From Bacteroidota bacterium (GTDB lineage: Bacteria; Bacteroidota; Bacteroidia; Chitinophagales; Saprospiraceae): DNA of 64,000 nucleotides. Where the stretch lies: assembly GCA_029781865.1 (NCBI GenBank), contig JAKOVW010000053.1, positions 124,001 through 188,000 on the forward strand, given 5' to 3'. Positions within the stretch are counted from its first letter, which is position 1. Each line of letters opens with the position of its first letter. The position numbers and the translations under genes were made by a program. The notes beneath the pieces were generated by a model that saw nothing but the letters and a program-made list of their open reading frames with translations, ran no database searches and had not been told where the DNA came from. Of the stretch, positions 36,699 through 44,708 are shown in pieces.

Positions 36699-38126
36699 AT
36701 GAAAGTTTGTGTACTCCAACCTGATTACAGCACCTCGAACGTTGATTACAAAAATTATGACCCACCAAGAAACTTAAGTTCGTTGCTTCCTGAAGATACC
36801 GTTGATCATGTATTTTTAAACAAGTTAACCACCTACAAGCAATTGAAAAGCTTGTCTGATCATCATTATGACATTTTTGTAAACCTTTGTGAAGCTTATC
36901 TTGAATGGGAAGTTCCTTCCATTGATGTCATACATTCACTGGATCTTCTTAATTTACCTTATACCGGACCTACGACAGAGCTCTATGATCCCCCTAAGGA
37001 ATTGATGAAATATGTTGCTTATGCATCCGGAGTCGAAGTGCCCAATTTCAGGATCGTAAAAACATTAGAAGATCTTAATGATCTTAGCTTGCATCTCCGT
37101 TTCCCTTTATTCGTAAAGCCGGCAAAAGCAGGAGACAGCCTTGGAGTAGATGACAACTCTTTGGTTTTGGATGAAAAGTCCTTATTGATAAAAGTAAAAG
37201 CTTTGTTGGAAGAATTCGGAGAAGTACTTGTGGAAGAATATATAGATGGCCGGGAATTCACTGTATTGGTTGCTTCCGATCCCAAGGATGAAAAGAAATG
37301 CACCGCATTTAAACCGGTTGAATACATCTTTCCGGAAGGTTTCGCATATAAAACCTATAAATTAAAAACATCCGAACTACATCCTGAAAGCAATATCCCT
37401 TGTAAAGAAGAAAACATTGACCGCAAACTCAGAAAGGCCGCTTGTGCCATTTTCAGAGAATTCGGTGGAAAAGGTTATGCCCGAATGGATTTCCGGATGA
37501 ACGCAAAAGGCAAATTGTTCTTTCTCGAAATCAATTTCACCTGCTCTGTATTTTATGCAGAAGGTTATGAAGGATCCGCCGACCATATTCTAAAATGTGA
37601 TGGAATCGGACAAGCCGGATTTTTGAATCAGATCATTCAGGAAGGTATCAACAGACATAAACGCAAACAGAAAAAATACTACATCAAAAAAGACGCAATT
37701 TCAGGATATGGTATTTACGCCAATAACAAAGTAAGGAAAGGGGAAATCATATTCAGGGGAGAAGAAAAAGCACATCGTTTGGTTTCCAAATCATTTGTAG
37801 ATAAAAACTGGAATGCAGCGGATCGTGAAGTTTTCCGCAAATATGCTTATCCGGTTAGCCGTGATGTATATGTACTCTGGGATTCGCAGCCTTCAGAATG
37901 GGCACCCCAAAATCATTCCTGTTCTCCGAATACAGTATATTTCGGTCTGAACGTCATTGCCAGTAAGGACATTGAAAAAGATGAAGAATTTACATTGGAC
38001 TATGCATCCTTCCTTGATGACCAGATGGAACCTTTTGAATGCAGTTGCGGAAGCCCGAATTGTAGAGGGTTGATCAGCAAACATAGTAAAGAAGTTGAAG
38101 TCAAAGTGGTCAAAGCGTTGATGTAG
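36699..38126 (+). CDS. ATP-grasp ligase fused to a SET methyltransferase domain
   Basis: 475 residues in two domains. Residues 1-315 form an ATP-grasp ligase: FPLFVKPAKAGDSLGVDD, VLVEEYIDGREFTVLV, and FFLEINFTCSVFYAEG, with Glu277, Asn279 and Cys282 where D-Ala-D-Ala ligases have E-x-N-x-x-P. Residues 330-465 form a complete SET domain: GYGIYA (336-341), NHSCSPN (405-411), the catalytic DYASF (Tyr435) and the post-SET C-x-C-x4-C at Cys448, Cys450 and Cys455. Cys408 completes the zinc site. The gene is 140 nt downstream of the single ATP-grasp gene, in the same direction. Fusing ligase and methyltransferase in one chain suggests that they act on one substrate. The substrate is not visible. Confidence 0.88.
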   Translation: MKVCVLQPDYSTSNVDYKNYDPPRNLSSLLPEDTVDHVFLNKLTTYKQLKSLSDHHYDIFVNLCEAYLEWEVPSIDVIHSLDLLNLPYTGPTTELYDPPKELMKYVAYASGVEVPNFRIVKTLEDLNDLSLHLRFPLFVKPAKAGDSLGVDDNSLVLDEKSLLIKVKALLEEFGEVLVEEYIDGREFTVLVASDPKDEKKCTAFKPVEYIFPEGFAYKTYKLKTSELHPESNIPCKEENIDRKLRKAACAIFREFGGKGYARMDFRMNAKGKLFFLEINFTCSVFYAEGYEGSADHILKCDGIGQAGFLNQIIQEGINRHKRKQKKYYIKKDAISGYGIYANNKVRKGEIIFRGEEKAHRLVSKSFVDKNWNAADREVFRKYAYPVSRDVYVLWDSQPSEWAPQNHSCSPNTVYFGLNVIASKDIEKDEEFTLDYASFLDDQMEPFECSCGSPNCRGLISKHSKEVEVKVVKALM

Positions 38127-38246
38127 TCTGATTCAATAAAAAATTACCTGTTCTTTTCCTGAGTAGCCCTGTAGCGTTTAAATCTTGGCGGCTAAATCTC
38201 TTGCCTGAATCTTTCCTTTTTTTTATAAATAATACCAGATCATTTT

Positions 38247-38254
38247 TAGCTTTG
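38247..38254 (+). promoter_or_regulatory. Bacteroidota -7 box before tRNA-Leu
   Basis: TAGCTTTG, an exact TAnnTTTG match, ends 18 nt before the tRNA. Confidence 0.5.
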
Positions 38255-38272
38255 CAGGCCTTTTTACACATT

Positions 38273-38357
38273 GCCGAAATGGCGGAACTGGTAGACGCGC
38301 TGGACTCAAAATCCAGTGACCCTCAAAGTCGTGTGGGTTCGAGTCCCACTTTCGGCA
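38273..38357 (+). tRNA. tRNA-Leu (anticodon CAA)
   Basis: An 85-nt class-II tRNA with a long variable arm. The acceptor arms GCCGAAA and TTTCGGC pair perfectly, followed by the discriminator A. The anticodon stem CTGGA/TCCAG encloses the loop CTCAAAA, giving anticodon CAA for UUG codons. The T-loop GTTCGAGTC is canonical. The CCA end is not encoded. Confidence 0.97.
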
Positions 38358-38370
38358 CATAAACACAGGA

Positions 38371-38406
38371 CACAGATTACACAGATTTGACAGATTGCAC
38401 AGATTC
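38371..38406 (+). repeat. Four tandem 9-bp repeats, CACAGATTN
   Basis: Units at 38371, 38380, 38389 and 38398 read CACAGATTA, CACAGATTT, GACAGATTG and CACAGATTC. Degenerate copies flank them (ACACAGGA at 38363-38370, TACAGATTA at 38413-38421). The array starts 13 nt after the tRNA-Leu. Similar ACAGATT tracts occur next to genes in several bacteria; function unknown. Confidence 0.75.
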
Positions 38407-38543
38407 TACTTGTACAGATTAAAATAGTACAAATTGAAAAGTAGAATAATAGATATGCCTGAATTCAGAACAGTTGAGCATGAAGTGAATCTGCAGGCCG
38501 GCTTAATTTAATATTCAGGATCAGTAAAATCTTTTCAATCTCG

Positions 38544-39833
38544 TTATCCAGCGTCTGCGAATTTCAAAATTGCCCGGACTAATTTATCCAATTCTGCTTT
38601 TGTGGTGTACACATTTGGAGTAATTCGGATACCATGGATATTTTCCCAGTTGATGGCGACTACATGTATTTTATAATTGTCGAATAAATAATTGGCGAGA
38701 TCTTCCGGTTTTTTATCCTTCACTTCCATATTGCCCAGGGCTCCGCTATAGTTTTTACTTTGAGGATGATGAATAATCACCTTAGGATGTTGTTTGACCT
38801 TATTGGTCCAGTATTGCTGCAATTCATACAAGCGGTTGAATTTTCGTTCTTGTCCAATCAATTCATAAAAATCGATGGCATGTGATATGGCATGTTCAAT
38901 GGCGAAGGAACGGGTACCCAAACTCTCAAATTTCCGGATGTCAGCACTTTCCGGATCACCTGCGGCCAGCAATGGATATATTGATTGGATTTTATCTTTT
39001 TTGATATAGAGCAAACCGCTTCCGAAAGGAGCACTCATCCATTTGTGCAAAGAAGCGCCAAAATAATCAGCGCCAAGATCAGGGATCTTATAAGGAATGT
39101 GTGCAAAACTATGTGCTCCATCCACAACAACTTCAATTCCCTTTGCGTGAGCAGCATCCGCAATTTTTTTTGCAGGCAGAAGTTGTCCATTCCAGTTTAT
39201 CATGTGCGTAATATGCACCACCTTTGTTTTTTCGGTAAATGCTGCTTCAAAGGTTTTTACGATCGTATTATCATCTGTGATCGGAAAGTCAAAATTGATC
39301 CATTTTAAAACAATACCATCCCGATGGGCTCTTTGTTTATAAGCATTGATCATATTCGGATAATCCTGTTTAGTGAGAACCACTTCATCTCCTGCTTTCA
39401 AATGCAAACCAAAGATTATCGTTTCCAATGCTTCCGAGCTATTCCGGTTAAAAGCTATTTCTTCTGCTGAACAACCCGCAACGGCGGCCATCTTTTCACG
39501 CAATGGTTCCCTGCCCTGATCGAGAATCCTCCACATATAATAAGAAGGAGCTTCATTGGACATCCGGTTGTAATATTCAACCGCTTCCTGGACCACCCTT
39601 GGTTGTGGCGATACCCCGCCATTGTTGAGATTGATAATACTCGGCGAAACTGAATATGCCTGCCTGATCTGCATCCAGAATTCTTCCTCTTCAATATTGG
39701 ATGTACTGAGATCTTTGAGATGATCCATTGATTTAAAGTAAGAATCTTCCACCGATTTTAGAATGCCGGTAGGTTTAAAGAGCGTTGTAGCCGAAACGGC
39801 ACCCAACCATTGTAGAGCAGATCTGCGTTGCAT
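38544..39833 (-). CDS. Class-V aminotransferase fold PLP enzyme with Tat-like signal
   Basis: 429 residues. The N-terminus MQRRSALQWLGAVSATTLF resembles a twin-arginine signal, so the enzyme is probably exported folded to the periplasm. The class-V fold is clear: IINLNNGGVSPQP, AFNRNSSEALETIIFGL, VVVDGAHSFAHIP with the cofactor Asp, and DYFGASLHKWMSAPFGSG with the PLP lysine. The nearest named relatives are isopenicillin-N epimerase-like and cysteine desulfurase-like proteins; the true reaction is unknown. It stands alone on the minus strand. PLP enzymes exported by Tat are known but uncommon. Confidence 0.87.
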   Translation of the reverse strand: MQRRSALQWLGAVSATTLFKPTGILKSVEDSYFKSMDHLKDLSTSNIEEEEFWMQIRQAYSVSPSIINLNNGGVSPQPRVVQEAVEYYNRMSNEAPSYYMWRILDQGREPLREKMAAVAGCSAEEIAFNRNSSEALETIIFGLHLKAGDEVVLTKQDYPNMINAYKQRAHRDGIVLKWINFDFPITDDNTIVKTFEAAFTEKTKVVHITHMINWNGQLLPAKKIADAAHAKGIEVVVDGAHSFAHIPYKIPDLGADYFGASLHKWMSAPFGSGLLYIKKDKIQSIYPLLAAGDPESADIRKFESLGTRSFAIEHAISHAIDFYELIGQERKFNRLYELQQYWTNKVKQHPKVIIHHPQSKNYSGALGNMEVKDKKPEDLANYLFDNYKIHVVAINWENIHGIRITPNVYTTKAELDKLVRAILKFADAG

Positions 39834-40295
39834 ATTGTTTTAAATAGGAATGCAATTTAAGGAGAAGTTGGCAATTGGTTTTCAGAAGTATAGCGTGATG
39901 TCTTATACTGCTTTTAAAGTTCAATCCTTTGTCCAATTGATTTAATTGATACATCAAATTTATTTGCCAAGATTTATTTATTTCCGTATCTGGTTTTATG
40001 ACCTTAGAATGATATAGTGAATTCAAAGATTCCTATGGATTTATACTATGAATTGACCTGTCGTTAGAATCATAATAAGCATGGTGTCTGAAAACTTGTT
40101 TATAACACTCCGGTTCAATCCTAAATAAAATGCAGTCATAATGCGGACCATTCTAATTTTTCAAACCAATACATAGGGTCATATAACATTTATTTGCACT
40201 TTGAATAGATCTCTATTTCAATCTATTATAGAAGAGATGGAATAAGCTTACCATCTTGTTCAAATTGGAGTTAAATTTGGAGTCATTAGTAGTAT
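39834..40295. other. Divergent intergenic region
   Basis: 462 bp between the aminotransferase-V gene and the first T9SS repeat gene. It holds a -7 box near the right end and the 16-bp string shared with the 11.3 kb gap. No gene is supported. Confidence 0.5.
40272..40279 (+). promoter_or_regulatory. Bacteroidota -7 box before the T9SS repeat pair
   Basis: TAAATTTG, an exact TAnnTTTG match, 16 nt before the ATG at 40296. It may drive both repeat genes and the methyltransferase. Confidence 0.5.
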
Positions 40296-43200
40296 ATGTG
40301 CAGATTATTATTACTCCTGTGGATGATCATAGGCTTTGCCTTTGTCGAAACAAATGCTCAATGCAATTTTACCGTTAATGCCGGTCCGGATCTCAAAGTT
40401 TGCAAAGCGGGCGACATGATTACCATCAATGGTAAAGTTACCGGTAACCCTACAGAGATATTCTGGGATCCTGCAACAGGATTAAGCAATCCCAAATCTC
40501 CAGTTACCAAAGCAACAGTAAGCGGGCCCATTCAATATATACTTACAGCAAGAGGAGTAAATAATACCAACCTAATAGTCAATGGCAATTTTGAAGCCGG
40601 CAAGTCCGGATTTTTTACTGATTACATTGTTGGATTTATGTCATGTTATGGAGCGGGCTATTTGGATTGTGAAGGCACCTATGATGTCATCAATAATCCT
40701 CAATTAGGTCATACCGCATGGGCTCCCTGTGCAGATCACACTTCAGGAAGTGGCTTGATGATGGTACTTAATGGCGCTGCGGCATTTCAGAATGTATGGT
40801 GTGAGAATATTGCTGTTGTTCCAAATATGGATTATGTATTTACAGCCTGGATTACATCAGTCATATCTGCTTCTCCTCCAATTTTACAATTTTCAATCAA
40901 TGGTGTCGATATTGGCCCGGTATTCAATTCCAGCGGTACGCCTTGCCTTTGGGAAAAGTACGAGGTTATCTGGAATTCCGGTTCCAATAATTCTGCACTT
41001 ATTTGCATACTCAATGAGAATACAGCCGGTGGCGGCAATGATTTTGCAATTGATGACATCAGTTTCAAAAAAATCTGTGAAGTCAAAGACACCATGAACA
41101 TCACCATTGAAGAAATTATCGTAGATATCCAGGAACCTGAAATTGTCACTTGCGATCAACCTACCCAAAAGCTAAATGCAAAAGCGTCTTCGAATGGTCC
41201 CGGATGGACTTATTCATGGACTACCTCGGATGGCAAAATAGTTTCCGGTGCTAATACGCCCGAGCCGGTTATTCGTGGCCCGGGTACTTATTATCTGACT
41301 GTATGCTCTCCCCTTCCGAATTGCTGCATCACAAAAAGTGTTGAGGTCCACGGAAGAATAACTCCGCCGGATTTGATACTATTTGTAAAAGATACGTTGG
41401 GCTGCAACAATGTAAGTGTATCGATCGTATCGCGGAGTATGACAGCTCCACTTGATTACAATTGGATCGGTCCAAATGGCTACACCAATTTTGATGGGCC
41501 TGTAATTTCTGTGATCGAAGGAGGTTTATACATTTTGACCATTACAGATGAATACAATTGCAAAACAATTGATTCTGTAAAAGTGTATGAAAACATTGAC
41601 AATCCAAAAATCAGCATTGCGTCAAACAATATTAATTGCAAAAATGATACGGCCAGATTAATTGGCAATTCTACAATACCCGGCTCCAAATTTGAATGGA
41701 CTGATCCGAAAGGCAACTTAATAAAAAAGGATACATTTAATGTAGTGGATAGCGGACTGTATTTTTTGAAAGTAATTACACCATCCGGCTGTGTAAAATA
41801 TGATTCGGTAAGAATTAAAAAAGATAAATTAATTCCACAGATCACTGTGTATAAAGATACGCTAACCTGCAAAAATAAATCTGCAGATATCTTAGTCAAT
41901 AGCAGTTTGCCGGTTTATACTATTTACTGGACAAGTCCTTATCCATTTCAGCAACTGGATTCGTATTCCATCCGAACACAACAAAACGGTATTTACACCG
42001 TAGAATTGGAAGCTCTCAATGGATGCAAAAATAAGGTTGATGTGGAAATGCTCATTGATACGACGAGTCCTTTAATTAACCCTACATTTGATACAGTAAC
42101 ATGTTCGAAACCAATATCAACAATACTTTTCAATTGTTCTGACCCTAACGCCAAATTGGAATGGATAAGAAACGGAACAAGTGGACCAGATGGCAGGGGA
42201 TATAGTGATTCGGTTCAAACCGATAAGGGCGGCCATTATGTATTTTCAGCATTATCAGAAAACGGTTGTCAGGTAGATATTCAATTTGATGTTCCAATCG
42301 ATACTTTGCATCCGTTACTAAGTGCTGAAAACGATACTTTAAATTGCATTAAAACAAGTTTGAATTTGAAATTGAATGATTTATTTTCATCAAATTATTC
42401 ATGGACCGGTCCAAATAATTTTCAGAGCACTCAAAAAAATCCATCGATTTCTATTTCGGGAAACTACCAGGTGACTGCAAGTTTGCCCAATGGATGTACG
42501 TCCACACAATCCATAAATATTGCATCCGATTTTGCAAAACCTGTTTTACAAGCCAAAAACGATACCCTTACCTGCAAAAAAGACAGCATTACTTTGAATG
42601 CCAGTAAAGATCAAATCAATGCAATTGTAAACTGGACAGGTCCAAATGGTTTTCAATCCAATTTAATAAATCCATATGTCTCCAATCCGGGTAGTTATCA
42701 ATTGATAGTTACTAATCCCAATGGGTGTAAAGATTCTGTTTTGCTTACTGTTTTTCAGGATATTGGAAAACCGGATCTCGGTGCGAATAACGATACTTTG
42801 AATTGCAGTAAACAGGTTGCCAACTTATTTGCCATTTCAACCAGGGACAGCCTCAATTATTTATGGACCGGTCCAAATGGTTTTAATGCAACTACCCAAA
42901 CTATTGCTGTTAACCAGGCTGGAACTTATACCATCCGCATCAGCACAACAGAAGGCTGTTATAGTCTACTAAACGTAGAAGTCCTTGAAGATACGATTAA
43001 ACCTGATTTACACTTAATTACTGATACGCTGAATTGTTTAAAAACACAAACCAGCTTACAATATAATTCCGGATCTAATCTGATTTCTTTGCAATGGACA
43101 GGCCCCGGTAATTTCAATTCAAATCAACAAAATCCACTGATCACGCAGGGCGGAAATTATACTTTGAAAGTAACATCATCAAATCTCTGCACTGCACAAC

Positions 43201-44708
43201 AGACAATTAATATTCTGCAGGATACCATCCGTCCGTCGATCACCGCTAAACCGGATAGTATAAATTGCAACAAACGAGAAATAGATCTCATAGCCAGTGT
43301 AACCCCGGCCAATCTGATTGGTGAATGGACCACTTCAACGCAACAAAAAATCAAGGCAAATTCTATTAAAACCAAAGCAGGTGGTGATTTTACCTTTGAT
43401 GTCATTGGAGCTAATTATTGCATAAACAGCATACTGATAAATGTTCCTGTTGATACCTTAGCTCCTGATTTGCAGGTAAAAGATGATACGATCAATTGCT
43501 ATTTTCCCATTGCTGATGTCAATGCAATCTCCAAAACATCAAATCTGAAATATACCTGGACAGGTCCTAATAATTTTACCTCGTCTAATGCCAGCAATAC
43601 CACACAACAAGGAGGTACCTATCAAATCAGCATTACGGCTCAGAATGGTTGCATCAGTCAAAAAGATCTTTTTGTATTCGTAGATACCGTACGACCAAAA
43701 TTAATTTCTACAGCAGATAGCATTGATTGCACTCATCCGGAAGCAACGCTGCATGTCAGCAGTGATATCGGTAACGTAAAATATGTCTGGAAAAATGACC
43801 AATCACAAATTCTTTCCAATACTCCTAATCTGAAAACGAAATTTGGCGGTAACTATATTGCTGAAGTTGTAAATACCATAAATGGTTGTCTCTCGAGAAT
43901 CCTTCAACCGGTCAGACAGGATAGTTTAATCATTACAGATGTAAGCATTCTTCCTGTTAATCCTATTTGCGGAAAAAACATCGGATCCGCACAGGTTGTG
44001 AAAATTATCGGTGGACATCAGAATATCAAATATTCTATTGATCACAAGCAATCGTATACATCCAATCCGGATTTTAATTCATTGCCTGTGGGTCAATATA
44101 CGTTATTTGTTATCGATGATAAAAAATGTGAATTCCAAAAAGATTTTGAAATTGTTGAAATTCCATTTGTAGAAACCAATCTTGTTCCGGAAATCACTTT
44201 GACTCTGGGTGATTCCGCACGAATGAATCTCAGCATCATTCCGGATATTCGATTGGTAAAAAGCATTGACTGGGAGCCAACGACCTATCTCAGTTGTAAC
44301 AATTGTGAAGATCCCATTGTAAAACCTTTGGTAAGCACTGATTACAAAGTGACCGTCATAGATACCAACGGATGTCAATCTATACAATACATTCGCATCG
44401 TAGTTGAAACACCAAAAGTCTGGGTACCGAATGTGTTTAGTCCGAATGGGGATAACATCAATGATCTCGTTTGGATTTATGGATCCAAAGCTGAAGTTAC
44501 CCGCATCAATATCTTTCAAATTTTTGATCGCTGGGGTAACCGGGTTTTTGAAAATTACAACTTCGAACCTAATGACCCATCCAAAGGATGGGATGGAAAA
44601 TTCAACTCTGAAAAATGCAATCCGGGTGTTTATGTATACTGGGCAGAAGTAGAGTTGATCGATGGGACAAAATGGATTATTAAAGGAGATATAACATTAG
44701 TTCGATGA
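40296..44708 (+). CDS. Giant T9SS type-B repeat protein, copy 1
   Basis: 1470 residues with signal peptide MCRLLLLLWMIIGFAFVETNAQ. After an N-terminal domain (VNAGPDLKVCKAGD and a carbohydrate-binding-like NLIVNGNFEAG block) come about 12 units of 75-80 residues. A typical unit reads P-x-L-x-x-x-x-DTLxC, then YxWTGPNGFxS, then GxYxLxVTxxNGC, so each carries two Cys, probably a disulphide, in an Ig-like fold. A SprB-like domain (SILPVNPICGKNIGSAQ) and a type-B T9SS signal follow: VPNVFSPNGDNINDLVW, IFDRWGNRVFE and IIKGDITLVR. Likely a long surface adhesin or gliding-track protein. Its stop overlaps the start of a paralogue by 4 nt. Confidence 0.92.
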   Translation: MCRLLLLLWMIIGFAFVETNAQCNFTVNAGPDLKVCKAGDMITINGKVTGNPTEIFWDPATGLSNPKSPVTKATVSGPIQYILTARGVNNTNLIVNGNFEAGKSGFFTDYIVGFMSCYGAGYLDCEGTYDVINNPQLGHTAWAPCADHTSGSGLMMVLNGAAAFQNVWCENIAVVPNMDYVFTAWITSVISASPPILQFSINGVDIGPVFNSSGTPCLWEKYEVIWNSGSNNSALICILNENTAGGGNDFAIDDISFKKICEVKDTMNITIEEIIVDIQEPEIVTCDQPTQKLNAKASSNGPGWTYSWTTSDGKIVSGANTPEPVIRGPGTYYLTVCSPLPNCCITKSVEVHGRITPPDLILFVKDTLGCNNVSVSIVSRSMTAPLDYNWIGPNGYTNFDGPVISVIEGGLYILTITDEYNCKTIDSVKVYENIDNPKISIASNNINCKNDTARLIGNSTIPGSKFEWTDPKGNLIKKDTFNVVDSGLYFLKVITPSGCVKYDSVRIKKDKLIPQITVYKDTLTCKNKSADILVNSSLPVYTIYWTSPYPFQQLDSYSIRTQQNGIYTVELEALNGCKNKVDVEMLIDTTSPLINPTFDTVTCSKPISTILFNCSDPNAKLEWIRNGTSGPDGRGYSDSVQTDKGGHYVFSALSENGCQVDIQFDVPIDTLHPLLSAENDTLNCIKTSLNLKLNDLFSSNYSWTGPNNFQSTQKNPSISISGNYQVTASLPNGCTSTQSINIASDFAKPVLQAKNDTLTCKKDSITLNASKDQINAIVNWTGPNGFQSNLINPYVSNPGSYQLIVTNPNGCKDSVLLTVFQDIGKPDLGANNDTLNCSKQVANLFAISTRDSLNYLWTGPNGFNATTQTIAVNQAGTYTIRISTTEGCYSLLNVEVLEDTIKPDLHLITDTLNCLKTQTSLQYNSGSNLISLQWTGPGNFNSNQQNPLITQGGNYTLKVTSSNLCTAQQTINILQDTIRPSITAKPDSINCNKREIDLIASVTPANLIGEWTTSTQQKIKANSIKTKAGGDFTFDVIGANYCINSILINVPVDTLAPDLQVKDDTINCYFPIADVNAISKTSNLKYTWTGPNNFTSSNASNTTQQGGTYQISITAQNGCISQKDLFVFVDTVRPKLISTADSIDCTHPEATLHVSSDIGNVKYVWKNDQSQILSNTPNLKTKFGGNYIAEVVNTINGCLSRILQPVRQDSLIITDVSILPVNPICGKNIGSAQVVKIIGGHQNIKYSIDHKQSYTSNPDFNSLPVGQYTLFVIDDKKCEFQKDFEIVEIPFVETNLVPEITLTLGDSARMNLSIIPDIRLVKSIDWEPTTYLSCNNCEDPIVKPLVSTDYKVTVIDTNGCQSIQYIRIVVETPKVWVPNVFSPNGDNINDLVWIYGSKAEVTRINIFQIFDRWGNRVFENYNFEPNDPSKGWDGKFNSEKCNPGVYVYWAEVELIDGTKWIIKGDITLVR

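Noticed and set aside
38371-38406. Four 9-bp repeats as a CRISPR-like array
   Set aside because: Units are 9 bp and contiguous, without spacers, and no cas gene is present.
38273-38421. tRNA-Leu plus downstream repeats as an integration site
   Set aside because: No integrase and no second copy of the tRNA 3' end was found in the window, and the genes on both sides look like ordinary chromosome.
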